Shown here in pieces: positions 36,462-44,653 of a stretch of DNA of 64,000 bases. The notes under the pieces were generated by a model that worked only from the letters and a program-made list of their open reading frames with translations, was not told where the DNA came from and searched no databases. The stretch covers positions 124,001 through 188,000 of the forward strand of contig NZ_JADIJE010000007.1 of assembly GCF_015278315.1 (NCBI RefSeq), in the 5' to 3' direction. The stretch's first letter is position 1. The number at the start of each line of letters is the position of its first letter. This DNA comes from Microbacterium ureisolvens. Lineage in GTDB: Bacteria > Actinomycetota > Actinomycetes > Actinomycetales > Microbacteriaceae. Made by a program: the position numbers and the translations under genes.

Positions 36462-37250
36462 TCAGGCGGGGGAGTCCGCCGTCGCCGGCCGGTTCCAGCC
36501 GGGCGTCTGGTCGAGTGCTGCGGTCGCCGCGCGGCGTCCTTCGGCGATGAGGCGCGGGACGTCTCGCATCGTCCACTGCGCCATCCGCTCCATCTCGGGC
36601 TGGATCAGCAGGACGCTCGGATCGGCGATCAGCTCCGAGATCTTCGTCGTCGATCGCATCATCCGCGCGTTCTCCCATTTGGCGTGCAGATGCACGACGA
36701 CCACGCGATCGGCTCCCAGCTCGCGGGCGGCGGTGTGCGGGACGTTGTCGATCATCCCGCCGTCGGCGAGCAGCCGGCCGCCGAGACGGACGGGCGGCAG
36801 GATCCCGGGAACCGCGATGGTCGCCCGCAGCGCCGCGCTCAGCGGGCCCGTGTCGATCGTGACCGCCTGACGCGTTCGCAGGTCGGTCGCCACCGCGCCG
36901 AAGTGCCGAGGCAGATCTTCGATGCGCGGGTCCTCGCCGAGAAGACGATGGATGGCGTCGGTGACCACGCGCGTGTCCAGCAGCCCCCAGCGCGGCTGGA
37001 AGCTCCACTGCGCGATGCGGCTCCACCGGAAGCGCAGCGCGATCCGCTCGATCGCGTCGCCGTCCAGTCCCGCGGCGAAGGCGGAGCCGACGAGCGCGCC
37101 CGAGCTCGTGCCGGTGACGATGCCGGGACGGATGCCCCGTTCCTCGAGCACCTGCAGCACGCCGACGTGAGCGGCGCCGAACGCGCCGCCGCCGCTGAGC
37201 GTGAGGCCCAGGCGGGCGTCGTCCTCCGGCGACCCTTTCTCGGATGCCAC
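36462..37250 (-). CDS. Patatin-like phospholipase, RssA-type
   Basis: A 262-residue patatin-fold acyl hydrolase with a Ser-Asp dyad. RLGLTLSGGGAFGAAHVGVLQVLEERG contains the oxyanion-hole glycines, GIVTGTSSGALVGSAFAAG the nucleophile Ser in G-T-S-S-G, and GRLLADGGMIDNVPHTAAREL the Asp in DGG. The length and lack of extra domains fit RssA/YchK-type bacterial patatins, which are cytoplasmic or membrane-associated lipid hydrolases. The start is a GTG at 37250. It lies 43 bases after the epoxide-hydrolase-like gene on the same strand, so both may be regulated by the divergent TetR protein. Confidence 0.9.
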   Translation of the reverse strand: MASEKGSPEDDARLGLTLSGGGAFGAAHVGVLQVLEERGIRPGIVTGTSSGALVGSAFAAGLDGDAIERIALRFRWSRIAQWSFQPRWGLLDTRVVTDAIHRLLGEDPRIEDLPRHFGAVATDLRTRQAVTIDTGPLSAALRATIAVPGILPPVRLGGRLLADGGMIDNVPHTAARELGADRVVVVHLHAKWENARMMRSTTKISELIADPSVLLIQPEMERMAQWTMRDVPRLIAEGRRAATAALDQTPGWNRPATADSPA

Positions 37251-37293
37251 GTCGCGACCGTATCACCGGTCGGTGTCGCGGGCGGGCGCGCCC

Positions 37294-38262
37294 TCAGTGC
37301 GCGTCCGCTCGCAGGAACGCGCGTGCCCGGTCGATCAGGACCTCGGGCCGCTCCTCGGCGAGGTAGTAGCCGAAGTCCTCCACGTGCTCGAGCGTGAAGT
37401 CGTCCGCGTGATCCTGATACCCGTCCAGCACCTCGGGGTGCTCGCGCGCGACGGGGTCGTTGTCGTAGAGGACCTCTCCGTAGATCGCCAGCGTCGGAGT
37501 GCGCAGGCGGGTGCTGTGGTAGGCGCGCGCTCCGGAGCGTCGTGCCTCCGCCAGAACGAGGTGGCGGTACACGCGCGACCCGGCACGCGCGCGGGCCGGA
37601 TCGCGCAGCAGCGACACGTACTGCTCGACGACGTCCGGCGGGAAGACCGCGGGATCGTCCGCGTCGCTGGTCATCTGCCATCGCGGCAGCCGTTGACGTC
37701 CGCGGCCGATCAGGCGCGCGCCGAGCCCGGGCGTCGCGATCACGAACATCGGCCACAGCCGCCACAGGTGCAGCAGCAGGCGAGGATGGAACTGCGGGTG
37801 CGGGTGCGGCGTTGCGAAGCTCACGTAGCGTCCGACCCGGTCGGGATGCCGCAGGCACAGGCGGTAGCCCACGATCCCGCCGGTGTCGTACCCGATCACA
37901 TCGACGCGGTCGAGCTGCAGCGCGTCAAGGAGCGCGACGGTGTCTGCGACCAGCTGCGCGGCGTCGTAGCCGTCGCGCGGCGCCTCTGTCCAGCCCGATC
38001 CACGCAGGTCGGGACAGATGACGCGGAAGTGCGCGGCGAGCCCTGGGATCACCTTGCGCCACGCCCACCAGTGCTGCGGAAAGCCGTGCAGCAGCAGGAG
38101 GGGCGGCCCGTCGCCTGCCTCGGCGACGTGCATGCGCAGCCCGGGCAGCTGGATGAAGCGGTGGCGCACGCCGTCGACGTGCGGGATCGTGCCGGGCGGC
38201 GACTCGACCTCCGCCGCGCCGCTGTCATGACTCCTGCCCCCAGGGGGCTCCTTCGCGCCCAT
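37294..38262 (-). CDS. Epoxide-hydrolase-like alpha/beta hydrolase with altered catalytic His
   Basis: A 322-residue alpha/beta hydrolase of the epoxide hydrolase/haloalkane dehalogenase branch. LLLLHGFPQHWWAWRKVIP is the oxyanion region and DVIGYDTGGIVGYRL puts Asp126 as nucleophile, as in epoxide hydrolases. The segment where the catalytic His normally sits (a GHF..EE.P pattern) reads FGYYLAEERPE, with Tyr299 in the His place; a nearby His293 (LEHVEDF) might substitute. The enzyme could therefore be inactive or use a changed mechanism. About 25 extra residues precede the fold. It is divergent from a TetR regulator across a 54-base gap with an inverted repeat. Confidence 0.82.
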   Translation of the reverse strand: MGAKEPPGGRSHDSGAAEVESPPGTIPHVDGVRHRFIQLPGLRMHVAEAGDGPPLLLLHGFPQHWWAWRKVIPGLAAHFRVICPDLRGSGWTEAPRDGYDAAQLVADTVALLDALQLDRVDVIGYDTGGIVGYRLCLRHPDRVGRYVSFATPHPHPQFHPRLLLHLWRLWPMFVIATPGLGARLIGRGRQRLPRWQMTSDADDPAVFPPDVVEQYVSLLRDPARARAGSRVYRHLVLAEARRSGARAYHSTRLRTPTLAIYGEVLYDNDPVAREHPEVLDGYQDHADDFTLEHVEDFGYYLAEERPEVLIDRARAFLRADAH

Positions 38263-38274
38263 GAGAGCAGGTTA

Positions 38275-38309
38275 CTACGGACATAGTGCCCAATCCACTG
38301 CGTTTATAG
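38275..38309. promoter_or_regulatory. Probable TetR operator in the divergent gap
   Basis: CTACGGACATAGTG (38275-38288) and CACTGCGTTTATAG (38296-38309) form an inverted repeat matching at nine of 14 positions around a 7-base centre. TATAGT (38305-38310), six bases before the TetR GTG, overlaps its right arm and may be the -10 box. Confidence 0.5.
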
Positions 38310-38316
38310 TGAGGGC

Positions 38317-38880
38317 GTGGCATCCAATCGCGTTCGCGTTCTCGAGGCCGCGGTGGACCTGCTGGGCACCGGTGGCCTCCGCGCTCTCACGCACATGCGC
38401 GTCGACGAGCGCGCCGGCCTGCCCAAGGGCTCGACGTCGAACTACTTCCGCACGCGGGCGGCTCTCGTCGCCGGCGTCTCGGATTGGATCGTGGAACAGG
38501 AGCTGGCCTCGCTCAACGTGGCCTTCGCGCCGCGCTCGCCGGAAGAGCTCGTCCAGGGCATGTGCGGGCTCCTCGACGTGATCACGCGCGACAACCGCAA
38601 GCTCACGACCGCGCGCCTCGTGCTGTTCATGGAGGCCAGCCACGACGCCGATCTCCGTGCCCTTCTGCAGCGTGGGCGGGGCGCCCTGGTCGGGGGAGCG
38701 GCCGCGGCGCTGACCGAGATGGGGGCTTCGAATCCGGATGCCGCAGCCCAGAGCCTCGCGGCCACCATGGAGGGCCTCATCCTCCACCGGATCGCGCGGC
38801 ACGACTTCAGCGATCCGCGGCCGATCCTCGAGCTGGTGGTCGCAGGTATCTTCCGCGCGCCGGCCGTCCCGTCGCCCTGA
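38317..38880 (+). CDS. TetR-family transcriptional regulator
   Basis: A 187-residue repressor. VRVLEAAVDLLGTGGLRALTHMRVDERAGLPKGSTSNYFRTRAAL is a clear TetR helix-turn-helix, with the LPKGSTSNYF recognition segment. The C-terminal helical domain (TTARLVLFMEASHDADLRALL, then ATMEGLILHRIARHD) resembles TetR_C domains for small hydrophobic ligands. It likely represses itself and the divergent hydrolase-patatin genes through the palindrome at 38275. The start is GTG 38317, six bases after TATAGT, with no ribosome-binding site. Confidence 0.9.
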   Translation: MASNRVRVLEAAVDLLGTGGLRALTHMRVDERAGLPKGSTSNYFRTRAALVAGVSDWIVEQELASLNVAFAPRSPEELVQGMCGLLDVITRDNRKLTTARLVLFMEASHDADLRALLQRGRGALVGGAAAALTEMGASNPDAAAQSLAATMEGLILHRIARHDFSDPRPILELVVAGIFRAPAVPSP

Positions 38881-39339
38881 GGCCGGTCGCGCCGCTCGTA
38901 CTGCTCCGGGCGGCGCGCGGAATATGGCGCCGCCGCCGCCAGCTGAGGAGCGGTTCGGGAGGAGCCGCGGTTGCGGCGTGCCGGGGTGCGGCATTCGCCT
39001 TCCTGCGGGGGGAGCGGACCGTGCGCCGACCGCGCTTGAGGGGTCACCACGTCCGGCGACGACTTGGTCACCGTCGATGGTGGACCGCCGGAGAACGCGG
39101 TCGCGGTGCAGCGGGTGCGCGAGTGGGCGAGCCGTTCTCGACGAAGGCCGCCGAGCAGGACCGCTGCTCGTGGCATCGGCAATGCGGGGACTCCTGGAGG
39201 TCCTCGTCTCGTCACAGCAGAGGCTCACGGGGCCGGACGCACCAGCAGCACCCACCGCGACTCGCGCCGGGCGCGACGGAGCGGGTCGAACACCCGCGCT
39301 TCAGGCGGGATTCAGCCGTCGCGGGCCAGACTGGACCCG
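38881..39339. other. 459-bp gap without a supported gene
   Basis: A frame from 39064 is open into the response-regulator gene, but its predicted protein is Arg/Ser/Thr-rich and matches no family, so I do not call it. The last 45 bases hold the regulator's CTTCAG direct repeats (39299-39315). I see no terminator of high quality after the TetR gene. Confidence 0.6.
39299..39315 (+). promoter_or_regulatory. Direct repeats before the response-regulator gene
   Basis: CTTCAG (39299-39304) and ATTCAG (39310-39315) are 11 bases apart, one helical turn, 25 bases before the ATG. The same word is repeated three times before the membrane-protein gene at 41371, so these are probably the binding sites of the OmpR-type regulator encoded here. 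Confidence 0.55.
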
Positions 39340-40009
<670 letters not shown>

Positions 40010-40017
<8 letters not shown>

Positions 40018-41314
40018 GCGGCGCCGGCGCTCGCTGCGCGCGCGCATCACCGCCGCGGCGACGCTGGTCGTGGCCGCGGCGCTCGTGGTCGGGGCGCTGG
40101 CGTTCTACGGCATCCTGTCGGTCAGCATCCGCGACGCCACCGTGCGTGCGGCCGAGACGCGCGCCGAGCAGCTCGCGGCCCGGGTCGACGCCGAGGGGCC
40201 CGGTGCGGTGGCCGACCTCGATGACGACATCGCGCAGGTGCTCGACGCCGGAGGACGGGTCGTCGCGTCGTCCGAAGAGGCGGAGGGCGGCGACCTGCCC
40301 GACGTGGGCGGGGCACCCGTCATCACCAACGACGACGAGCCGGTGATCGTGGTGCGCGAAGACCTCGACGACGGCGGCACGCTGCTGCTCGCCGTCTCGG
40401 TGGAAGACGACCAGAGCACCCTCGCGACCGTCGCGCTGCTGCTCTCGGTCGCCGTCGTCGCTGTCGTCGGCCTGGTCGCGGCGATCACCTGGTGGGTGGT
40501 CGGACGCGCGCTCCGCCCCGTGGCGCGCATCCGCGCCGAAGTCGACGACATCACCGCCGACCGGCTCGACCGTCGCGTGGCGGTGCCGGCGTCGGGCGAC
40601 GAGATCGCAGCGCTGGCCGGCACGATGAACCGCATGCTGGACCGATTGGATGCCTCCGCCACGGCCCAGCGCCGGTTCGTGTCGGATGCCTCGCACGAGC
40701 TCCGCTCACCGCTAGCGACGATCCGCCAGCACGCCGAGCTCGCGCAGCTGCATCCCGAAGCGACGTCCGTCGACGACCTCGCCGAGGTGGTCCACGGCGA
40801 GGGACTGCGGATGCAGGAGCTCGTCGATGCACTGCTGCTGCTGACGCGGCTGGACGAGCGTGCCGCGCTGCACCGGGAGTCCGTCGACCTCGACGATCTC
40901 GCGCTCGCCGAGGTGAAACGGCTCCGCGCCGGCGGCCCGGTCGTCGATGGCTCGGGCATTCACGCGGCGCGCGTGCAGGGTGATGCGCGCCTGCTCGGGC
41001 AGCTCGTGCGCAACCTCGCCGACAACGCCGCCCGTCACGCCCGAAGCGCCGTGGCGATCGGCGTCGCGGAGCGCGACGGTCACGTGATGCTGACCGTCGA
41101 CGACGACGGCGTCGGGGTCCCGCCGGAGGAGCGGGAGCGCATCTTCGAGCGCTTCGTGCGGCTCGACGAAGCCCGTGCGCGGGATGCCGGGGGCAGCGGT
41201 CTGGGACTCGCGATCGTCCGCGCAATCGCGGAGGCCGAGGGTGGCGGCGTGCGGGTCGGGGACTCGCCGCTGGGCGGTGCCCGGTTCGAGGTGGTGCTGC
41301 CGGTCGCTCCCTGA
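40010..41314 (+). CDS. Sensor histidine kinase
   Basis: A 434-residue membrane kinase that pairs with the regulator upstream. TM1 is about 13-36 and TM2 about 139-162; between them lies a sensor domain of about 100 residues, acidic and without a recognised fold. A HAMP domain follows (ALRPVARIRAEVDDITADRLDRRV). His229 in FVSDASHELRSPLATIRQH is the phosphoacceptor, NLADNAARHA the N box, DDDGVGVPPEERERIFERF the G1 region and GGSGLGLAIVRAIAE the G2 box. It starts at GTG 40010 inside the end of the regulator gene, so translation is coupled. The acidic sensor loop suggests cation or peptide sensing, but that is a guess. Confidence 0.94.
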
Positions 41315-41320
41315 ACCCGG

Positions 41321-41347
41321 CTTCAGGATGCTTCAGGCCAGCTTCAG
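41321..41347 (+). promoter_or_regulatory. Three CTTCAG direct repeats before the membrane-protein gene
   Basis: CTTCAG begins at 41321, 41331 and 41342, spacing 10 and 11 bases, in the 56-base gap between the kinase and the next gene. Upstream CTGAA at 41311-41315 is an inverted half-site overlapping the kinase stop. Helical-turn spacing is typical of OmpR/PhoB-type binding sites. Confidence 0.6.
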
Positions 41348-41370
41348 CGACCGCTCGGCACCATCGAAGC

Positions 41371-42264
41371 ATGGACGACAAGAACAGCACCCCCGAGACT
41401 TCCCCCGCCGCTGACCGCCCCGCCGACGCCGGCCGGACCGACGCCGTCGCAGGCACTCCGGCTCCGGCCGTCGGTACCGGGTCGACCGACGCGGCTTCGG
41501 CGACCCGCGCACACTCGGCCGACGCTCCTTCGACTGCCGCCTCGGCGGCGACTCCTGCGCCCGCCCATTCGACCGAGGCAGGTCGGGCCGACACTTTCGC
41601 CGCGCCGCCCGCAGCGGGCCCGAAGCGTCGCCGCACGCGCGGTCTGCTTATCGCCGGCGGCTCCGTGCTCGCTGCCGCGCTGCTCGCCGGAGGCGGCATC
41701 GCCGTCGGGGCGGCCATCGCGGACGAGCTGGGGGACGGCGACGACACCTCGTCGTCGGTCTCCGACGACCAGGACGACGACTCCCGCGACGGCGGCGGTG
41801 ACGACGCGAACGACGACAGCGCCGGAGGCGACCTGTCGAACCTCGGCACCGACTCCGCCGACGACGTCGTCGCCATGGTCGACGCCGCGGCCGCCGCGGG
41901 TGAGGGTGAGCCGGTCTCGATCGAGTTCGAGCGCGACGGCAGCGCCGAGGTGACTCTCGAAGCGGCCGACGGCGCCGACACGGAAGTGCGCGTCGACGCG
42001 GCGGGCGAGGCATCCGTCATCTCCACCGAGCAGGCCGACGCCGACGACACCGCACCGCAGAACGTGCTCGACACCGATGCGATCGCTGCGATCGTCGACG
42101 CGGCGCTCGCCGAGGCCGACGGCCGGGTCGTCGAGATCGAGGCCGACGACGACAGCGCGTCGCCGTGGGACGTCACGGTGCTGACCGGTGCCGGCGAGTT
42201 CATCGAGATCGGTCTGGACACCGAGTTCGCAGTGGTCGGGACGGGCACCGACAGCGACGACTGA
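41371..42264 (+). CDS. Single-pass membrane protein with acidic external domain, PepSY-like
   Basis: A 297-residue protein of unknown function. Residues 1-85 are Ala/Thr/Pro/Asp-rich and look disordered; KRRRTRGLLIAGGSVLAAALLAGGGIAVGAAIAD (about 88-121) is one transmembrane helix; a very acidic linker follows (DDQDDDSRDGGGDDANDD). The C-terminal part holds two similar units, each starting VVAMVDAAAAA or IAAIVDAALAEADGRVVEIE, which recall tandem PepSY domains. It is placed directly after a two-component system and behind three regulator-type repeats, so it is probably a target of that system and perhaps a modulator of its kinase. A strong terminator follows. Confidence 0.78.
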   Translation: MDDKNSTPETSPAADRPADAGRTDAVAGTPAPAVGTGSTDAASATRAHSADAPSTAASAATPAPAHSTEAGRADTFAAPPAAGPKRRRTRGLLIAGGSVLAAALLAGGGIAVGAAIADELGDGDDTSSSVSDDQDDDSRDGGGDDANDDSAGGDLSNLGTDSADDVVAMVDAAAAAGEGEPVSIEFERDGSAEVTLEAADGADTEVRVDAAGEASVISTEQADADDTAPQNVLDTDAIAAIVDAALAEADGRVVEIEADDDSASPWDVTVLTGAGEFIEIGLDTEFAVVGTGTDSDD

Positions 42265-42275
42265 GCAGGTCAGAA

Positions 42276-42310
42276 GAACGGCGGCCGCGGGATCCCCGCG
42301 GCCGCCGTTC
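42276..42310. terminator. Strong two-way hairpin
   Basis: GAACGGCGGCCGCGGG (42276-42291) and its exact complement (42295-42310) give a perfect 16-bp stem with a three-base loop, 11 bases after the membrane-protein stop and before the convergent DUF1349 gene end. Confidence 0.85.
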
Positions 42311-42329
42311 GACGTCAGGACAGCAAGGA

Positions 42330-42950
42330 TCAGCTGCCGTCGCGGAGGTCGCCGAGAGTCTTCCGTTCGAAGCGGACGTCGTCGAACCACACGGCGCATC
42401 CGTCGCCGGTCGGGCTCTGCCCCTCGAAGCCGAGCTTCACGTCTCCCAGGTCGTCGCCCAGCGCGAACGCGCGGACGAAATGCCACCAGGTGCCGTCGGT
42501 GGAGGCGTGCAGTGCGAAGACTCGCCCGATCCGCGAGATGCGGAGCCAGACCGCGTCGCCGTCGACGGTGAACGAGTTGGCGTCGTCCGACACGCCGCGC
42601 GTGACGACCGACACCACCATCGTCTCGCCGGCCGGCGACCGCTCGAAGCACAGCTTGGCCCAGTGCCGCTCGTCGGCCCAGATGAGCAGGACGGCGGCGT
42701 CGAACATCGCGCGGAAGTCCGCGCCCGCACGCGCCGAGAAGACGAAGTCCCCCTCGCCCGGCGTCCCGAGCAGTGTGACCGCATTGAGCATGGTCTCGGC
42801 AGCGGTCCCGCTCTCGCCGCTCGGGTCGACGAAGAGGTCGCTGTGCGCCGGCGCGTTCACCGCCACGCGGTCGTCGGCGACGGTCCAGTCCGAGCCCTCC
42901 GACGCGATCAGTTCGAACGGGACGCCGGGAACGGAGAAGGATGTCGACAT
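42330..42950 (-). CDS. DUF1349 (concanavalin-like lectin/glucanase fold) protein
   Basis: A 206-residue protein without a signal peptide. WTVADDRVAVNAPAHSDLFVDP, LLGTPGEGDFVFSARAGADF, AAVLLIWADERHWAKLCFERSP and SVVTRGVSDDANSF match DUF1349, a jelly-roll domain seen in yeast YPL088-like and bacterial proteins (Regulation of enolase 1 type). No catalytic function is known. GGAG lies eight bases before the ATG at 42950; the frame open before it is not family-like. It is alone, divergent from the quinone reductase across 130 bases that hold another GACGGATGCCGCG palindrome. Confidence 0.85.
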   Translation of the reverse strand: MSTSFSVPGVPFELIASEGSDWTVADDRVAVNAPAHSDLFVDPSGESGTAAETMLNAVTLLGTPGEGDFVFSARAGADFRAMFDAAVLLIWADERHWAKLCFERSPAGETMVVSVVTRGVSDDANSFTVDGDAVWLRISRIGRVFALHASTDGTWWHFVRAFALGDDLGDVKLGFEGQSPTGDGCAVWFDDVRFERKTLGDLRDGS

Positions 42951-42997
42951 CGAAGTGCTCCTGCAGATGGGGGTCGGTCTCGGTGGGCCGAGTGGGT

Positions 42998-43026
42998 GAC
43001 GGATGCCGCGACCCGCGGCATCCGTC
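42998..43026. repeat. GACGGATGCCGCG palindrome in a divergent promoter gap
   Basis: Thirteen-base arms GACGGATGCCGCG and CGCGGCATCCGTC flank ACC. Its relatives at 4013, 9814 and 14353 follow stop codons, but this one lies between two divergent starts, so termination is not the obvious role here. Confidence 0.65.
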
Positions 43027-43080
43027 TTCATCATGCCTGTCGCGGGAAGGCTGACGCGGCTTCTCGCGTTGGCTTGTGGC

Positions 43081-44109
43081 ATGCGATCGATCGTCTACTC
43101 CCAGACCGGCAGCTCTTCCGTCCTCTCGCTCGTCGACCGTGAGCCCGCGGATCCCGGGCCGGGGGAGGTGCGCGTCCGGGTCACCGTGTCGGGGGTCAAC
43201 CCGACCGACTGGAAGTCGCGCGCCGGCAGCGGGCAGAAGCCCGCGTTCGACGAGATCGTGCCCAATCAGGATGGTGCGGGAGTGGTGGACGCCGTCGGCG
43301 AGGGCGTCACCGATCTCGCGGTCGGCGACCGCGTGTGGCTCTATCTCGCGCAGCACCAGCGCCCGACCGGCACCGCACAGGAGTACACGGTGGTGCCGGC
43401 GGAGCGTGCGGTGAAGCTGCCGGAGGGGATCGGCTTCGATGTGGCCGCGAGCCTCGGGGTGCCCGCGATGACGGCGCACCGGGCGCTCACGGTTCACGAG
43501 TTCGGTCCGGCGCGGCTGGCGCCGGGGGCGCTCGACGGGCGTGTGGTGCTGGTCGCCGGGGGAGCGGGAGCCGTCGGGCACGCCGCCATTCAGCTGGCGG
43601 TCTGGGCCGGTTCGACGGTGATCGCGACGATCTCGAGCGACGAGAAGGCCTCGCTCGCCCGTGCCGCCGGTGCGCACCATGTCGTCAACTATCGCGAGGG
43701 TGACACCGCTGCGCAGATCTCCGCCCTCGCTCCCGGCGGCGTCGACCACGTCGTCGAGGTCTCGATCGTCCAGAACGCCGGTCTTGATGGACAGGTCATC
43801 GCCAACCACGGCTCGATCGCGTACTACGCCGACAACGGCGGTGCGGAGGCCACCATCCCTGTGCGGCCGACCTTCGCGAAGAACGTGCGCATCCAGGGTC
43901 TGCTGCTCTACACGGTCGGTGAGGCGGCTCTGTCGGCGGCGGTCGAGGACATCACCGCCGCGCTGCGCGACGGCGCACTTCCGGTAGGCGAGTCGGCGGG
44001 TCTGCCGTTGACGTGGTTCCCTCTCGACGAGGCCGCCGCGGCGCACGATGCGGTCGAGCAGAACACGGTCGGCAAGGTGCTCATCGACGTCTCGGGCGAC
44101 AACAGCTGA
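43081..44109 (+). CDS. NADPH:quinone reductase-like medium-chain dehydrogenase
   Basis: A 342-residue zinc-independent MDR protein. MRSIVYSQTGSSSVLSLVDR, GEVRVRVTVSGVNPTDWKSRAG and NQDGAGVVDAVGEGVTDLAVGDRVW are the N-terminal catalytic domain; RVVLVAGGAGAVGHAAIQLAVWAGSTVIATISS is the NADPH fold with the AxxGxxG loop; the end is NTVGKVLIDVSG. No structural zinc cysteines are present, which fits the quinone oxidoreductase (QOR/zeta-crystallin) group. The likely role is one-carbonyl or quinone reduction, substrate unknown. The ATG at 43081 is taken since upstream residues are not conserved. Confidence 0.88.
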   Translation: MRSIVYSQTGSSSVLSLVDREPADPGPGEVRVRVTVSGVNPTDWKSRAGSGQKPAFDEIVPNQDGAGVVDAVGEGVTDLAVGDRVWLYLAQHQRPTGTAQEYTVVPAERAVKLPEGIGFDVAASLGVPAMTAHRALTVHEFGPARLAPGALDGRVVLVAGGAGAVGHAAIQLAVWAGSTVIATISSDEKASLARAAGAHHVVNYREGDTAAQISALAPGGVDHVVEVSIVQNAGLDGQVIANHGSIAYYADNGGAEATIPVRPTFAKNVRIQGLLLYTVGEAALSAAVEDITAALRDGALPVGESAGLPLTWFPLDEAAAAHDAVEQNTVGKVLIDVSGDNS

Positions 44110-44167
44110 CGGCGACTCCGTCTCGACGTGCGGGCTGGATGCCGCGACTTCCCGTTCGGGGAGTGAT

Positions 44168-44416
44168 CTAGGTCGAGACGTCGTTCTCGATCTCTTCGGC
44201 GAGATCGTCGAGGCGTTCCGGGCGTAGGTCGACGCCGGCGTCGTGGAGTCGTTCGTCGAGCACGTGTCTCACGTCCTCCACGACGTGGCCTTGGCGGATC
44301 TCGTCGCGAACGTCGTGGGCGACATGTTCGATGACGTCTTCCTCTTCGTCGTCGCCGACAGGCTGGTTCTTCGAGTGGTGTCATGGCCCGATCATGTGCC
44401 GTTCCGGTGTTCGCAT
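44168..44416 (-). pseudogene. Small acidic-protein gene interrupted by an in-frame TGA
   Basis: From ATG 44416, with AAGGGGG just before it, the frame reads MRTPERHMIGP, then TGA (44383-44381), then 70 more codons: SKNQPVGDDEEEDVIEHVAH, DVRDEIRQGHVVEDVRHVL, ending LAEEIENDVST and TAG. After the TGA no ATG or near GTG lies in frame, yet third positions are strongly G/C and the composition is that of a real acidic helical protein. The simplest reading is a nonsense mutation at codon 12. A sequencing error or use of a start I cannot see is possible. I do not recognise a family. Confidence 0.55.
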
Positions 44417-44653
44417 GGACCCCCTTGACGGCTGCGGCAAGACCCTGATGGCCTTCGGGCGGCGCGGGGTTCGAGCGCGCCCGACGTGGGTGTCAGCGGT
44501 GGTGGTCGAGGCGAGGCGAGGCGTGGCGTTCGATGCGTCGCGCGGGGGAGCGAAGGCTTCGTAGCCATCGGGTTTCGTCGCGCTTGGTTCGACGCGTTCC
44601 TCCTCGACGGGTGAGGTTGCGTCGTGGTCGGTGCTGCGACTCAGCGTCCGCCG

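Noticed and set aside
38484..39339. A plus-strand frame beside the TetR gene and an N-terminal extension of the response regulator
   Set aside because: The frame runs in a different phase from TetR and has no domain. The regulator's receiver domain begins exactly at ATG 39340.
41344..44046. A 900-codon minus-strand frame opposite the membrane-protein and quinone-reductase genes
   Set aside because: It crosses three well-supported genes and lacks domains; it is a codon-bias shadow.
44381..44383. Selenocysteine at the in-frame TGA
   Set aside because: No selenoprotein family is recognisable, the position is only codon 12, and I see no hairpin of the SECIS type right after it. A nonsense change is simpler.
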